64,000 bases of DNA from Pantoea sp. Mb-10 (GCF_021272205.1 NZ_JAJSDX010000004.1:62001-126000), one strand, 5' to 3'; counted from the stretch's first letter, positions 18,597 to 28,985 are shown. Numbers and translations: made by a program. Notes: generated by a model from the letters alone, not told the origin.

Positions 18597-19580
18597 TTAC
18601 GGAATGAGCAGGCACGCACCCTGCGTTGCCCGACTCTCCAATACCTGATGGGCGCGAGCCGCATCGGGAAGCGCAAATTTTTGCGTCTCCGGCACCTCTG
18701 CGCGAATCACCCGACTGGCGATCAGCGAGAACAGTTCGCTACTGGCACTTTCCAGCTCGGCACGGTTGGTGATATAGCCATACAGCGAAGGGCGCGTGAC
18801 AAACAGCGAGCCTTTCTTGTTCAGGATCGACAAATCAACGCCCGTAACGGGCCCGGAAGCATTACCAAAACTGACCATTAATCCGTGACGGCGCAGGCTG
18901 TCCAATGAAGCTTCCCACGTATCTTTGCCCACCGAGTCGTAGACCACCGCCACTTTTTCACCGCCGGTGAGTTCACTTACGCGCTGGGCGATGTTCTCCT
19001 CGCGATAGTTGATGGTCGCCCACGCGCCAGCGTCTTTCGCCAACTGGGCTTTTTCTGCTGACCCAACGGTACCAATCAAATGGGCGCCCAGCGCTTTTGC
19101 CCACTGGCAGGCAATTAACCCCACGCCGCCTGCCGCCGCGTGGAACAGGAAGATCTCATCGGCTTTGACTTTGTACGTTTGGCGCAGCAGGTACTGCACC
19201 GTCAGGCCTTTAAGAAACAGGGCGGCGCCTTGCTCAAAGCTGATGCTCTCCGGCAGACTCACCACGCTGTCTGCTGCAACATTATGCGCTTCGCTATACG
19301 CCCCGAGCGGTGCCTGGCAATACACCACGCGGTCGCCCGGCTTAAACCGCGTGACCGCCGAGCCAACCCGCGTCACGACGCCAGCGGCTTCCGTTCCCAG
19401 GCCGGAAGGGAAGGTGGTAACCGGATACAGTCCGCTGCGCACGTAGGTATCAATGTAGTTAATACCAATCGCTTTGTTCTCAACCTGAACTTCATGCTCA
19501 GCCGGATCGGCGAGTTGAAAATCGACCCACTGCAATACCTCTGGGCCGCCGTGGTGGTTGAACTGAATACGCTTTGCCAT
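18597..19580 (-). CDS. qor: NADPH:quinone oxidoreductase 1
   Basis: Zeta-crystallin-type member of the medium-chain dehydrogenase family, 327 residues, cytoplasmic, reducing quinones with NADPH. The nucleotide-binding motif is AAAGGVGLIACQWAKALG (AxxGGVG) around residues 148-165, and no zinc ligands are present, as expected. The N-terminal RIQFNHHGGPEVLQW is collinear with E. coli Qor. It is divergent from dnaB with 73 bases between starts. Confidence 0.94.
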   Translation of the reverse strand: MAKRIQFNHHGGPEVLQWVDFQLADPAEHEVQVENKAIGINYIDTYVRSGLYPVTTFPSGLGTEAAGVVTRVGSAVTRFKPGDRVVYCQAPLGAYSEAHNVAADSVVSLPESISFEQGAALFLKGLTVQYLLRQTYKVKADEIFLFHAAAGGVGLIACQWAKALGAHLIGTVGSAEKAQLAKDAGAWATINYREENIAQRVSELTGGEKVAVVYDSVGKDTWEASLDSLRRHGLMVSFGNASGPVTGVDLSILNKKGSLFVTRPSLYGYITNRAELESASSELFSLIASRVIRAEVPETQKFALPDAARAHQVLESRATQGACLLIP

Positions 19581-19653
19581 GCTGACTCCTGTGATTGTTC
19601 ATCCTGGGACGGTATACTTGCGCGTCCTCTTCACGATCGGTAATGCATTCACT

Positions 19654-21060
19654 ATGGCAGGAAATAAACCCACCAACAAATCGAACGAACCCCGCGACAG
19701 GCAGCTGGAAGGCGTAAAAATGCCGCCGCACTCCATTGAAGCGGAGCAGTCGGTGCTCGGTGGGTTGATGCTGGATAACGAGCGCTGGGACAACGTCTCC
19801 GAGCGCGTGGTCGCCGGCGATTTCTTCAACCGCTCGCACCGCATGATCTTCTCTGAAATGCAGCGACTGCTGGAAGCCGGCCAGCCGATCGATCTGATCA
19901 CCCTGTCGGAGTCGCTGGAAACGCGCGGCGAGCTGGAGATGGCGGGCGGCTTTGCCTACCTGGCAGAGTTGGCAAAAAATACCCCGAGCGCGGCAAATAT
20001 CGGCGCCTATGCGGACATCGTGCGTGAGCGCGCGGTGGTGCGCGAGATGATCGCCGTGGCGAATCAAATCGCCGACGCGGGCTACGATCCTCAAGGGCGC
20101 AGCAGCGAGGATCTGCTGGATTTCGCCGAGTCCAACGTCTTTAAAATCGCCGAACAGCGCGCCAATAAAGCCGAAGGACCGCAAAACATTGAGCAGATCC
20201 TGGAAGCGACGGTTTCGCGTATCGAATCGCTGGTCTCTACGCCGCACGATGGCGTCACTGGCGTGGATACCGGCTATCAGGATCTGAATAAAAAAACCGC
20301 AGGGCTGCAGGGCTCTGACCTGATTATCGTTGCGGCACGTCCCTCAATGGGTAAAACCACGTTCGCCATGAACCTGTGTGAAAACGCCGCGATGCTGCAG
20401 GAAAAGCCGGTGTTAATTTTCAGCCTTGAGATGCCCAGCGAGCAGCTGATGATGCGTATGCTGGCCTCACTGTCGCGTGTGGACCAGACGCGTATTCGTA
20501 CCGGCCAGCTGGAAGACGAGGATTGGGCGCGCATTTCCGCCACCATGGGTATTCTGCTGGAGAAGAAGAACATGTATATCGATGACTCTTCCGGCCTGAC
20601 GCCCACCGAGGTGCGCTCGCGTGCGCGACGCATTTACCGTGAAAACAACGGTTTAAGCATGATCATGATTGACTATCTCCAGCTCATGCGCGTGCCATCG
20701 CTGTCGGAGAACCGCACGCTGGAGATCGCTGAAATTTCACGTTCCCTCAAAGCGCTGGCGAAAGAGCTGAATGTGCCGGTGGTGGCGCTCTCCCAGCTTA
20801 ACCGATCGCTGGAGCAACGTGCGGATAAGCGCCCCGTGAACTCGGATCTGCGTGAATCGGGATCGATCGAGCAGGATGCGGATCTGATCATGTTTATTTA
20901 TCGCGATGAGGTTTACCACGAAAACAGCGATCTCAAAGGGATCGCCGAGATCATTATCGGGAAGCAGCGTAATGGCCCAATCGGCACGGTGCGCCTCACC
21001 TTTAATGGGCAATGGTCGCGTTTTGACAACTACGCCGGACCGCAATACGACGACGAATAA
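19654..21060 (+). CDS. dnaB: Replicative DNA helicase DnaB
   Basis: Hexameric helicase that unwinds DNA at the fork, 468 residues (471 in E. coli). The start MAGNKPTNKSNEPRDRQ at 19654 corresponds to the E. coli start; the upstream ATG at 19579 lies in the promoter. The N-terminal primase-interaction domain (PPHSIEAEQSVLGGLMLDNE) is followed by the RecA-like motor with Walker A ARPSMGKTTFAMN, Walker B IMIDYLQLM and the arginine finger region. No intein is present. Confidence 0.98.
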   Translation: MAGNKPTNKSNEPRDRQLEGVKMPPHSIEAEQSVLGGLMLDNERWDNVSERVVAGDFFNRSHRMIFSEMQRLLEAGQPIDLITLSESLETRGELEMAGGFAYLAELAKNTPSAANIGAYADIVRERAVVREMIAVANQIADAGYDPQGRSSEDLLDFAESNVFKIAEQRANKAEGPQNIEQILEATVSRIESLVSTPHDGVTGVDTGYQDLNKKTAGLQGSDLIIVAARPSMGKTTFAMNLCENAAMLQEKPVLIFSLEMPSEQLMMRMLASLSRVDQTRIRTGQLEDEDWARISATMGILLEKKNMYIDDSSGLTPTEVRSRARRIYRENNGLSMIMIDYLQLMRVPSLSENRTLEIAEISRSLKALAKELNVPVVALSQLNRSLEQRADKRPVNSDLRESGSIEQDADLIMFIYRDEVYHENSDLKGIAEIIIGKQRNGPIGTVRLTFNGQWSRFDNYAGPQYDDE

Positions 21061-21071
21061 ACCCGCCTGTC

Positions 21072-21094
21072 TGCATGCACGATTTGTGCATGCA
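21072..21094. repeat. Perfect inverted repeat after dnaB
   Basis: TGCATGCAC-GATTT-GTGCATGCA, nine-base arms with a five-base loop, lies 12 bases after the dnaB stop and 91 bases before the Lrp-type gene. There is no T-run, so it is more like an operator or weak hairpin. The core GTGCATG recurs at 21693-21699 and 21744-21750 on the far side of the Lrp-type gene. Confidence 0.6.
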
Positions 21095-21185
21095 ACTCAC
21101 GTCATCACAAAATAGTGTTGGACAATCTCGTCGTGAATCGGGTTATCTGTAGCCAAAGCGAACCCTATAACGCTGTGGAAACAGA

Positions 21186-21680
21186 ATGGCTCAGGTAGAC
21201 GATTTCGATCTTAAAATATTGACCCTCTTACAATCTAACGGCCGCCTCACTAACCAGGAACTCAGCGATCTGGTTGGCCTGTCGGCATCCCAGTGTTCAC
21301 GTCGGCGTATTAATCTCGAACAGGCAAACCTTATTCTTGGCTACCATGCGCGCCTGTCGCCCGATGCGGTGGGCCTCGGCATGGTGGGGTTGATTGAAGT
21401 GCGTCTGAAAAATCACACGCCCGACTACGAAGCGGATTTTCAGCGGATGGTGGCGGCGGAAACCGCTATTGTGGACGCCTTTAAAACCACCGGCGATGCC
21501 GACTATCTGCTAAAAGTGGCGGTGGCGGATTTGGCGTCGCTCAGCGCCCTGATCACGCATTTGGTGGCGGGTCACCACAGCGTCGCGCACGTAAAAACCT
21601 CGGTGGTATTGAGCCGGTTAAAAGAGAACGGCTTGATGATGATTCCTCCGCAGACGCAAACTCGCCAAAAAAGGGCATGA
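21186..21680 (+). CDS. Lrp/AsnC family transcriptional regulator
   Basis: A 164-residue regulator. The N-terminal helix-turn-helix (about residues 5-60, DFDLKILTLLQSNGRLTNQE, then LSASQCSRRRINLE) is followed by the RAM/AsnC ligand-binding domain (about 68-150, with FKTTGDADYLLKVAVADLASL). Such proteins usually respond to amino acids. It precedes a YitT-type membrane protein and tyrB, and stands where E. coli has alr, so amino-acid transport or aromatic amino-acid metabolism is a reasonable but unproven target. Confidence 0.85.
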   Translation: MAQVDDFDLKILTLLQSNGRLTNQELSDLVGLSASQCSRRRINLEQANLILGYHARLSPDAVGLGMVGLIEVRLKNHTPDYEADFQRMVAAETAIVDAFKTTGDADYLLKVAVADLASLSALITHLVAGHHSVAHVKTSVVLSRLKENGLMMIPPQTQTRQKRA

Positions 21681-21907
21681 TGCGCCATGAAGGTGCATGT
21701 TGATGCCGGTTGATGCGTGTGTTGTGCGTAAAATCATGCTTTGGTGCATGGATTGTTCGTCATCATGCGCCTTTCCCTGTTTATTGTCACAGTAAAAACA
21801 TAAGATATTCAACGGGTTAAATTTTGACGTGCGCTCGCCGCATCCGTTCGTAAGCTATCTGGTGCACTTCTTGCAGTAACATGCGTTATTTCTGTCGAGA
21901 TCGCGCC

Positions 21908-22522
21908 ATGGATAACGTTGTTCACCCCTCCCGCATTCCCCATTCCCGCATTGAGGATGCGCTGGCTATCGTGCTTGGCACGCTGCTGGTCTCCTTCGGC
22001 GTGGTGATGCTCAAACAGGCGGGCGCCTTAACGGGCAGTACGGCAGGCATCGCGTTTCTGCTGAGCTACCTCTCGCCGCTCTCGTTTGGCAGCGCGTTCT
22101 TCCTGATCAACCTGCCGTTTTACTGGTTAGCCGTGCGCCGAATGGGATGGGAATTTACGCTGAAAACCTTTTGTGCCGTAGGCTTGGTTTCACTTTTTAC
22201 TCACCTGCATCCGCTGTTTATCCACTTTTCAGCGTTAAATCCGTTTTATGCGACACTGTTCGGTAACGTGGTGATGGGGATTGGGTTTATAGTGTTGTTT
22301 CGTCATAAAGCCAGCCTCGGTGGGGTCAATATTCTGGCACTTTGGCTGCAGGATCGCCTGGGTCTGCGCGCCGGAAAAGTGCAAATGGCGGTGGATACCT
22401 GCGTGGTGTGTGCGTCCCTGTTTGTGGTGTCACTGCCGATGCTCATGGCATCGATTGCCGGCGCGATAATCCTGAACCTGATTATTGCCATGAATCATCG
22501 CCCTGGCCGCTATCAGGTGTGA
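21908..22522 (+). CDS. YitT family (DUF161) membrane protein
   Basis: A 204-residue inner-membrane protein with five or six hydrophobic helices. The motif [20 protein letters not shown] near the N-terminus and the second, related block [19 protein letters not shown] are typical of the YitT/YczE-like family (COG1284), whose function is not established. The start ATG at 21908 is preferred over 21881 because it removes a short unconserved extension. The gene lies 46 bases before tyrB and may be co-transcribed with it. An amino-acid exporter paired with the preceding Lrp-type regulator is a speculative reading. Confidence 0.8.
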   Translation: MDNVVHPSRIPHSRIEDALAIVLGTLLVSFGVVMLKQAGALTGSTAGIAFLLSYLSPLSFGSAFFLINLPFYWLAVRRMGWEFTLKTFCAVGLVSLFTHLHPLFIHFSALNPFYATLFGNVVMGIGFIVLFRHKASLGGVNILALWLQDRLGLRAGKVQMAVDTCVVCASLFVVSLPMLMASIAGAIILNLIIAMNHRPGRYQV

Positions 22523-22568
22523 TAGCGCCGCTTTATTAATTTATTCTTTTTTCATGGAGATCTGCACC

Positions 22569-23762
22569 GTGTTCCAAAACGTTGAGGCCTATGCTGGCGA
22601 TCCAATTTTGTCGCTGATGGAAACGTTCAAACAGGATCCGCGCGATAACAAAGTGAATCTCAGCATCGGACTCTATTATGACGAGGCGGGCATCATTCCT
22701 CAGCTGCAGGCCGTGGCCGCGGCGGAAGCGCGCCTGCAGGCGGAGCCGCAGCACGCTTCACTTTATCTGCCGATGGAAGGATTAAGCACCTACCGCAGCG
22801 CCATTGCGCCGCTGCTGTTTGGCGACACCCATCCCATGCTGACCGCAGGCCGCATCGCGTCGATTCAAACGCTGGGCGGCTCCGGCGCGCTGAAGGTGGG
22901 GGCCGATTTCCTGAAACGCTATTTCCCGCAGTCGCGCGTGTGGGTAAGCGATCCTACGTGGGAAAACCATATCGCGATTTTCAACGGGGCCGGATTCGAG
23001 GTTGAAACCTATCCATGGTACGACGCGAAAACCCACGGCGTGAACTTCGAGGCGTTTATCGCCACGCTGAAAACCCTGCCGGCGCACAGTATTGTGCTGC
23101 TGCATCCGTGCTGCCATAACCCCACCGGCGCCGATCTCACCGATGCGCAGTGGGATGAAACCACTGCGGTACTGAAATCGCAGTCGCTAATTCCGTTTCT
23201 TGATATCGCCTATCAGGGCTTTGGCGCAGGCATGGCGCAGGACGCCTACGCAATCCGCGCCATTGCCGCGGCAGGCTTGCCCGCGCTGGTGAGCAACTCG
23301 TTCTCCAAGATCTTTTCGCTCTACGGTGAGCGCGTGGGCGGTCTGTCCATCGTGTGCGACAGCGCGGAAGAGTCGGCGCGCGTGCTGGGTCAGCTGAAAG
23401 CCACGGTGCGCCGTAACTACTCCAGCCCGCCTAATTTTGGCGCGCAAGTGGTCGCCTGCGTGCTGAACGATGACGCGCTGCGCCACACGTGGTTAAGTGA
23501 AGTGGAAGCGATGCGTCTGCGCATCATCGAACTGCGTCAGGTGCTGGTCAACGTGCTGAGTGAGAAACTGCCGGGCAAAGATTTCGATTATCTGCTCAAA
23601 CAGCGCGGCATGTTCAGCTACACCGGCCTGAGCGCGCAGCAGGTTGATCGCCTGCGCGAGGAGTTTGGCGTCTACCTGATCGCCAGCGGTCGCATGTGCA
23701 TGGCGGGGCTGAATCATCGCAATGTGAATCAGGTGGCCGAGGCCTTAGCGGCGGTGATGTAA
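22569..23762 (+). CDS. tyrB: Aromatic amino acid aminotransferase
   Basis: PLP enzyme making tyrosine, phenylalanine and leucine from their keto acids, 397 residues, the E. coli length. Translation should begin at the GTG at 22569 ([16 protein letters not shown]), as in E. coli tyrB; the upstream in-frame ATG at 22554 overlaps the GGAG Shine-Dalgarno (22556-22559). The PLP lysine is in [17 protein letters not shown] and the substrate arginine block near the C-terminus is intact. No convincing TyrR box was found between 22522 and the start. Confidence 0.95.
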   Translation: MFQNVEAYAGDPILSLMETFKQDPRDNKVNLSIGLYYDEAGIIPQLQAVAAAEARLQAEPQHASLYLPMEGLSTYRSAIAPLLFGDTHPMLTAGRIASIQTLGGSGALKVGADFLKRYFPQSRVWVSDPTWENHIAIFNGAGFEVETYPWYDAKTHGVNFEAFIATLKTLPAHSIVLLHPCCHNPTGADLTDAQWDETTAVLKSQSLIPFLDIAYQGFGAGMAQDAYAIRAIAAAGLPALVSNSFSKIFSLYGERVGGLSIVCDSAEESARVLGQLKATVRRNYSSPPNFGAQVVACVLNDDALRHTWLSEVEAMRLRIIELRQVLVNVLSEKLPGKDFDYLLKQRGMFSYTGLSAQQVDRLREEFGVYLIASGRMCMAGLNHRNVNQVAEALAAVM

Positions 23763-23779
23763 GCCGTAACGCGTTAGCG

Positions 23780-23811
23780 AAACCGCCACGCCTTAGGTGC
23801 GGCGGTTTTTT
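23780..23811 (+). terminator. tyrB terminator
   Basis: AACCGCC ... GGCGGTT stem with an interrupted inner part, followed by a run of T. Confidence 0.82.
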
Positions 23812-23893
23812 TACGCCCGCATATCGCTGAGGCGCTTTACCTTTCGCTCACATGCTGCACACTTAAACGGTGTATGAGAGACAGGAGTCCAGC

Positions 23894-24310
23894 ATGTGGC
23901 ATCAACAAACGCTCACGCTTGGCGCGAAAGCGCGTGGGTTTCATCTGGTTACCGATGAGATCGTCACGCAGCTGACGCGACTGGCTGACGTGCAAACCGG
24001 GTTACTGCATTTACTGCTGCAGCATACCTCGGCGTCGCTGACGCTAAACGAGAACTGCGATCCCACTGTACGCAGTGACATGGAGCAGCATTTTTTACGT
24101 CATGTACCGGAAAGCGCGCCGTATCAGCACGACTACGAAGGCGCGGATGACATGCCCGCCCACATCAAATCCTCGCTACTCGGCGTTTCACTGCTGATAC
24201 CGATCAATCGCGGTCGCCTGCAATTGGGGACCTGGCAAGGTATCTGGCTGGGTGAACACCGCGTGCACGGCGGGGCGCGGCGCATCGTGGCAACCTTACA
24301 AGGGGAATAA
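23894..24310 (+). CDS. yjbQ: UPF0047 family protein YjbQ
   Basis: A 138-residue cytoplasmic protein of the YjbQ/UPF0047 family, the E. coli length. Family landmarks are [20 protein letters not shown] and [18 protein letters not shown] with the conserved histidines. E. coli YjbQ has been reported to have weak thiamin-phosphate-synthase activity, but the true role is unclear. The start at 23894 follows ACAGGAG. yjbR begins one base after its stop, so the two are co-transcribed. Confidence 0.93.
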   Translation: MWHQQTLTLGAKARGFHLVTDEIVTQLTRLADVQTGLLHLLLQHTSASLTLNENCDPTVRSDMEQHFLRHVPESAPYQHDYEGADDMPAHIKSSLLGVSLLIPINRGRLQLGTWQGIWLGEHRVHGGARRIVATLQGE

Positions 24311-24311
24311 C

Positions 24312-24662
24312 ATGAACATTTCGGATCTGCTCACCTATTGCATGAGCAAGCCTGGCGCAGAGCAAAGTGACAAAGAAGCGTGGCAAGCCACCCAGATCAA
24401 AAGCCGTGGCGTGCTGTTCGCCATGCTGCATGAGAGCGAAGGGCGCCCGGCGCTGACGCTTAAAACGTCACCGGCATTAGCGGAACTGCTGCGTGAGGAG
24501 CACAGCGATGTGTTTCCCAGCGAGCAATTAAACAAGTCGCACTGGAGTACGCTGTGGCTGGACGGTACGCTGAAAGATTCGCAGATTTACTATCTGGTCG
24601 ATGCGTCCTTCCAGCAGGCTGACGCCACGCACGCGGCGGGCGTCAGCCACGATCAAAGCTAG
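24312..24662 (+). CDS. yjbR: MmcQ/YjbR family protein
   Basis: A 116-residue member of the MmcQ/YjbR family, a small CyaY-like fold with predicted DNA-binding character. It begins MNISDLLTYCMSKPGAEQSD, and the block LNKSHWSTLWLDGTLKDSQIYYLVDASF with the conserved HW pair is present. The function is not established. It overlaps nothing but follows yjbQ by one base and ends six bases before the convergent alcohol dehydrogenase. Confidence 0.92.
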   Translation: MNISDLLTYCMSKPGAEQSDKEAWQATQIKSRGVLFAMLHESEGRPALTLKTSPALAELLREEHSDVFPSEQLNKSHWSTLWLDGTLKDSQIYYLVDASFQQADATHAAGVSHDQS

Positions 24663-24668
24663 CGCGAA

Positions 24669-25733
24669 TTATGCCGCTGGCGTTTCGCGTAGCGTATTGA
24701 TATCAATGACAAAGCGGTACTTAACATCGCTTTTGAGCATCCGCTCGTAGGCGTCATTGATCTGGTCCATGGCAATCAGTTCGATATCCGACGTGATGCC
24801 ATGTTTGCCGCAGAAATCCAGCATTTCCTGCGTTTCAGCGATGCCGCCAATCAGTGAACCTGCGATGCTGCGGCGTTTAAAGATCAGGTTAAACACCTGC
24901 GGCGCTGGGTGATCGTGCTCCGGTGCGCCTACCAGCGTCATGTTACCGTCGCGCTTCAGCAGCGTGATGAAGGGATTGAGATCGTGCTGGGCCGCCACGG
25001 TATTCAGGATGAAATCGAAGCTGTTGGCGTGCTGCGCCATCTGATCGGCGTCTTTGGAGATCACCACCTCATCGGCACCCAAACGCTTGCCATCGGCAAT
25101 TTTGGACGGCGAGGTGGTAAATAGCACCACGTGTGCGCCCATGGCATGGGCAATCTTCACGCCCATATGGCCCAGGCCACCCAGTCCGACGATGCCCACT
25201 TTTTTGCCCGGTCCCACATTCCAGTGGCGCAGCGGAGAATAGGTGGTGATACCGGCGCACAGCAGCGGCGCAACGCCCGCTAACTCAAGGTTTTCTGGCA
25301 CGCGCAGCACGAAGTTCTCGTCAACCACGATGTTAGTGGAATAGCCGCCATAGGTAATGGCGCCGGTTTCGCGATCTTCGCCGTTATAGGTGCCGACAAA
25401 GCCTTCTTCACAATACTGCTCCAGGCCTTCCTGACAGCTTGGGCAGCTGCGGCAGGAATCGACCATACAGCCCACGCCCACCAGATCGCCCACCTTGTAT
25501 TTATGGGTATGCGCGCCAACCGCCGTCACGCGGCCCACGATTTCGTGGCCGGGTACGACCGGGAACACGGTGTTTTTCCATTCGTTGCGGGCCTGATGAA
25601 GGTCAGAGTGGCAGACGCCGCAGTAGAGCACGTCGATTTGCACATCGTGGGCGCGCAGTTCGCGCGGCTTATAGTCGAACGGGGCAAGTTTGGATTTTGC
25701 GTCCTGGGCGGCATAAGCATGCGTAATATTCAT
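24669..25733 (-). CDS. Zinc-dependent NAD(P) alcohol dehydrogenase, YahK/CAD-like
   Basis: A 354-residue medium-chain dehydrogenase that interconverts aldehydes and alcohols, probably with NADPH, in the cytoplasm. The catalytic zinc ligands are in YCGVCHSDLH and GHEIVGRV, and the structural zinc cysteines are in SCRSCPSCQEGLEQYC. The cofactor motif is GIVGLGGLGHMGVK. It is closely similar to E. coli YahK over its whole length. It is not found at this place in E. coli, so it is an accessory insertion between yjbR and uvrA. Its leader holds two strong palindromes. Confidence 0.9.
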   Translation of the reverse strand: MNITHAYAAQDAKSKLAPFDYKPRELRAHDVQIDVLYCGVCHSDLHQARNEWKNTVFPVVPGHEIVGRVTAVGAHTHKYKVGDLVGVGCMVDSCRSCPSCQEGLEQYCEEGFVGTYNGEDRETGAITYGGYSTNIVVDENFVLRVPENLELAGVAPLLCAGITTYSPLRHWNVGPGKKVGIVGLGGLGHMGVKIAHAMGAHVVLFTTSPSKIADGKRLGADEVVISKDADQMAQHANSFDFILNTVAAQHDLNPFITLLKRDGNMTLVGAPEHDHPAPQVFNLIFKRRSIAGSLIGGIAETQEMLDFCGKHGITSDIELIAMDQINDAYERMLKSDVKYRFVIDINTLRETPAA

Positions 25734-26054
25734 GGTGTCTCCAGTGGATGTGTCGTGAATGTTCTACGAAAGGCAATCCCGCCCGTGAGCGGGAAAAGCA
25801 GGCGCGGCGCGCCTGCAACGCTATAAGAATAGTAAGCAAGGGGAGAGGCGTACATGCCTGAAGTTGTCTGATCCTTGCCTGTTTCTGCAATTTGTTACGC
25901 GATTGCGCAGCAACAACGGCGTTAAGCGGCGTGAAAATTGCGCCAGCGTCGGCACCATTCCTTTGGCAGGCAATGCCGTTGCGCCGGAAATCGTGAAAAG
26001 GCAGAAACAAAAAAGGGCTCAAAAAGAGCCCTTAAGGTAAGACGTCTGTTAGCG
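25734..26054. other. 321-base region between the alcohol dehydrogenase and uvrA
   Basis: It contains the leader of the dehydrogenase gene and the uvrA 3' end. Two palindromes lie close together: CCCGC-CCGTGA-GCGGG at 25778-25793 and GCAGGCGCG-G-CGCGCCTGC at 25798-25816. No coding frame is supported. Confidence 0.5.
26011..26035 (-). terminator. uvrA terminator
   Basis: GGGCTC-AAAAA-GAGCCC hairpin; on the minus strand it is followed by a T-run (opposite ACAAAAAA). Confidence 0.85.
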
Positions 26055-28886
26055 CTATTTCTGTTGCAACATCGGCTTGAGGAAGCGTGCGGTGTGGGAT
26101 TTCTCACACTCGGCAACGGTTTCAGGCGTGCCAGCCACCAGAATTTCGCCGCCGCCGCTGCCACCTTCTGGGCCGAGATCGACAATCCAGTCCGCGGTTT
26201 TAATCACGTCCAGGTTGTGCTCAATCACCACGATGGTGTTGCCCTGATCGCGCAGCTGATGCAGCACTTCCAGCAGCTGCTGAATATCCGCGAAGTGCAG
26301 GCCCGTGGTGGGCTCATCAAGGATATAGAGCGTTTGTCCGGTGCCGCGCTTGGAGAGTTCACGCGCCAGCTTCACGCGCTGCGCTTCACCGCCCGACAGG
26401 GTGGTCGCCGACTGACCCAGACGAATATAGGAGAGCCCTACGTCCATCAGCGTTTGCAGCTTGCGCGCCAGCGCGGGAACGGCATCGAAGAAGTCACGCG
26501 CCTCTTCGATGGTCATTTCCAGCACTTCGTGAATGCTCTTGCCTTTGTATTTGATTTCCAGCGTTTCGCGGTTATAGCGCTTGCCTTTGCACTGATCGCA
26601 GGGCACATAGATGTCCGGCAAAAAGTGCATTTCAACTTTGATGACGCCATCGCCCTGACAGGCTTCGCATCGTCCGCCGCGCACGTTAAAGCTGAACCGG
26701 CCCGGATTATAGCCGCGCGAGCGCGACTCCGGCACGCCGGCGAACAGCTCGCGCACCGGCGTGAAGATACCGGTATAGGTCGCCGGGTTAGAGCGCGGTG
26801 TACGACCAATAGGGCTTTGGTCGATGTCGATGACTTTGTCGAAGTGTTCAAGGCCCGCCACCTCGCGATAAGGCGCTGGCTCGCCGCTGGTGGCGCCGTT
26901 GAGCTGGCGCTGGGCGATCGGGAACAGCGTATCGTTAATCAGCGTCGACTTACCCGAACCGGACACGCCTGTGACGCAGGTGAACAGGCCCACCGGCAGC
27001 GTCAACGTCACGTCTTTGAGGTTGTTGCCGCGCGCACCCGTCAGCTTCAGCACTTTAGCGGGATCGCCTTTGACGCGCGCTTGCGGCACGGCAATTTCGC
27101 GTTTGCCGCTCAGGAACTGACCGGTGAGCGACGCCTCGTTGGCCATGATGGCATGCACATCGCCTTCCGCCACCACCTGGCCGCCGTGCACACCTGCGCC
27201 CGGACCAATATCGATCACGTGGTCCGCCGCGCGAATCGCGTCTTCGTCGTGTTCAACCACGATCACCGTGTTGCCCAAATCGCGCAGGTGAATCAGCGTG
27301 CCAAGCAGACGCTCGTTGTCACGCTGGTGAAGGCCGATCGACGGTTCATCCAGCACGTACATGACGCCCACCAAGCCCGCGCCAATCTGGCTCGCCAGGC
27401 GGATACGTTGGGCTTCGCCGCCGGAGAGCGTCTCTGCAGAGCGCGACATCGAGAGATAATTGAGCCCGACATTCACCAGGAAGCTCAGACGATCGCTGAT
27501 CTCTTTCAGCACTTTCTCGGCAATCTTGGCGCGCTGACCGCTTAACTTCAGATTCTGGAAGAAATCCATCGCATGTCCGATGCTCATGTCGGAAATGGTC
27601 GGCAGATTAGTATCTTCCACAAAGACGTGGCGTGCTTCGCGACGCAGGCGCGTACCGTGGCAGCTGGCACAGGCGCGGTTGCTGATAAATTTCGCCAGCT
27701 CTTCCCGCACCGCATTGGATTCCGTCTCTTTGTAGCGGCGCTCCATGTTGTGCAGCACGCCCTCGAAGGGGTGACGACGCACGGAGGTATCCCCGCGATC
27801 GTTGATGTACTTAAATTCAATGTTCTCTTTGCCGGAGCCGTAGAGGATCACCTCACGCGCTTTACTGCTGAGGCTATTAAACGGGGCTTCAACGTCAAAG
27901 TTCAGATGTTCTGCCAGCGAACGGAGCATCTGGAAATAGTAAAAGTTGCGACGATCCCAGCCGCGAATCGCGCCACCCGCCAGCGACAGCTCCGGGTTTT
28001 GCACCACGCGGTCAGGATCGAAATATTGCTGTACGCCGAGACCGTCGCAGGTCGGGCACGCGCCCGCCGGGTTATTGAACGAGAACAGGCGCGGCTCCAG
28101 CTCACGCATGCTGTAACCGCACACCGGGCAGGCAAAATTGGCAGAGAACAGCATCTCTTCCGCGTCGGGATTATCCATATCGGCGACGATCGCCGTGCCG
28201 CCGCTCAGCTCCAGCGTGGTCTCAAACGACTCCGCCAGGCGAGTCGCAAGATCGTCACGCACGCGAAAGCGGTCAACCACGACTTCAATGGTGTGTTTCT
28301 TCTGCAGTTCCAGCTTCGGCGGATCGGAGAGATCGCACACCTCGCCATCAATACGGGCGCGGATGTATCCTTGCGCGGCAAGGTTCTCCAGCGTTTTGGT
28401 GTGTTCGCCCTTGCGGTCTTTGACCACCGGTGCCAGCAGCATCAGGCGGCGTCCCTCTTCCTGCGCCAGCACCTGATCCACCATCTGGCTGACGGTCTGC
28501 GCCGCCAGCGTCACATCGTGATCCGGGCAGCGAGGTTCGCCCACGCGCGCAAACAGCAGGCGCAGGTAGTCGTGAATTTCGGTAATGGTGCCCACCGTCG
28601 AACGGGGGTTGTGCGACGTGGATTTCTGCTCGATGGAAATGGCGGGCGACAGACCTTCAATATGGTCAACGTCCGGTTTCTCCATTAATGAAAGAAACTG
28701 GCGCGCATAGGCCGACAGCGATTCAACATAGCGGCGCTGACCTTCTGCATACAGCGTGTCAAAAGCCAGCGAAGACTTACCGGAACCCGACAGACCGGTG
28801 ACCACAATCAGCTTATCGCGAGGAATGATCAGGTTGATGTTCTTCAAATTATGGGTGCGAGCACCGCGGACTTCGATCTTATCCAT
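26055..28886 (-). CDS. uvrA: Excinuclease ABC subunit A
   Basis: DNA damage sensor of nucleotide excision repair, 943 residues (940 in E. coli). Two ABC ATPase modules are present: Walker [14 protein letters not shown] near residue 30 and [13 protein letters not shown] near 640, signature motifs [12 protein letters not shown] and [12 protein letters not shown]. Zinc modules are visible as CPVCGYSM...CPTC and CEACQGDG...CDQCKG. It dimerises, loads UvrB and is SOS-induced through the LexA box in the 223-base divergent region shared with ssb. Confidence 0.98.
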   Translation of the reverse strand: MDKIEVRGARTHNLKNINLIIPRDKLIVVTGLSGSGKSSLAFDTLYAEGQRRYVESLSAYARQFLSLMEKPDVDHIEGLSPAISIEQKSTSHNPRSTVGTITEIHDYLRLLFARVGEPRCPDHDVTLAAQTVSQMVDQVLAQEEGRRLMLLAPVVKDRKGEHTKTLENLAAQGYIRARIDGEVCDLSDPPKLELQKKHTIEVVVDRFRVRDDLATRLAESFETTLELSGGTAIVADMDNPDAEEMLFSANFACPVCGYSMRELEPRLFSFNNPAGACPTCDGLGVQQYFDPDRVVQNPELSLAGGAIRGWDRRNFYYFQMLRSLAEHLNFDVEAPFNSLSSKAREVILYGSGKENIEFKYINDRGDTSVRRHPFEGVLHNMERRYKETESNAVREELAKFISNRACASCHGTRLRREARHVFVEDTNLPTISDMSIGHAMDFFQNLKLSGQRAKIAEKVLKEISDRLSFLVNVGLNYLSMSRSAETLSGGEAQRIRLASQIGAGLVGVMYVLDEPSIGLHQRDNERLLGTLIHLRDLGNTVIVVEHDEDAIRAADHVIDIGPGAGVHGGQVVAEGDVHAIMANEASLTGQFLSGKREIAVPQARVKGDPAKVLKLTGARGNNLKDVTLTLPVGLFTCVTGVSGSGKSTLINDTLFPIAQRQLNGATSGEPAPYREVAGLEHFDKVIDIDQSPIGRTPRSNPATYTGIFTPVRELFAGVPESRSRGYNPGRFSFNVRGGRCEACQGDGVIKVEMHFLPDIYVPCDQCKGKRYNRETLEIKYKGKSIHEVLEMTIEEARDFFDAVPALARKLQTLMDVGLSYIRLGQSATTLSGGEAQRVKLARELSKRGTGQTLYILDEPTTGLHFADIQQLLEVLHQLRDQGNTIVVIEHNLDVIKTADWIVDLGPEGGSGGGEILVAGTPETVAECEKSHTARFLKPMLQQK

Positions 28887-28969
28887 TCACCTTTCCCGGA
28901 TTGAACAACACTCGCCATGCCTTGCCTGCATGACCAGCAGAAACGCATCATTATGGCACAAAAAATAAC

Positions 28970-28985
28970 CTGAATAAATATCCAG
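28970..28985. promoter_or_regulatory. LexA (SOS) box shared by uvrA and ssb
   Basis: CTGAATAAATATCCAG fits CTG-N10-CAG and occupies the same place as the known E. coli uvrA/ssb operator, 84 bases from the uvrA start. Confidence 0.85.

Noticed and set aside
22523-22568. TyrR box before tyrB
   Set aside because: No TGTAAA-N6-TTTACA-like palindrome is present in the short gap.
25938-27545. 535-codon plus-strand open frame opposite uvrA
   Set aside because: Antisense shadow of a highly conserved gene in GC-rich sequence; its translation has no family features.
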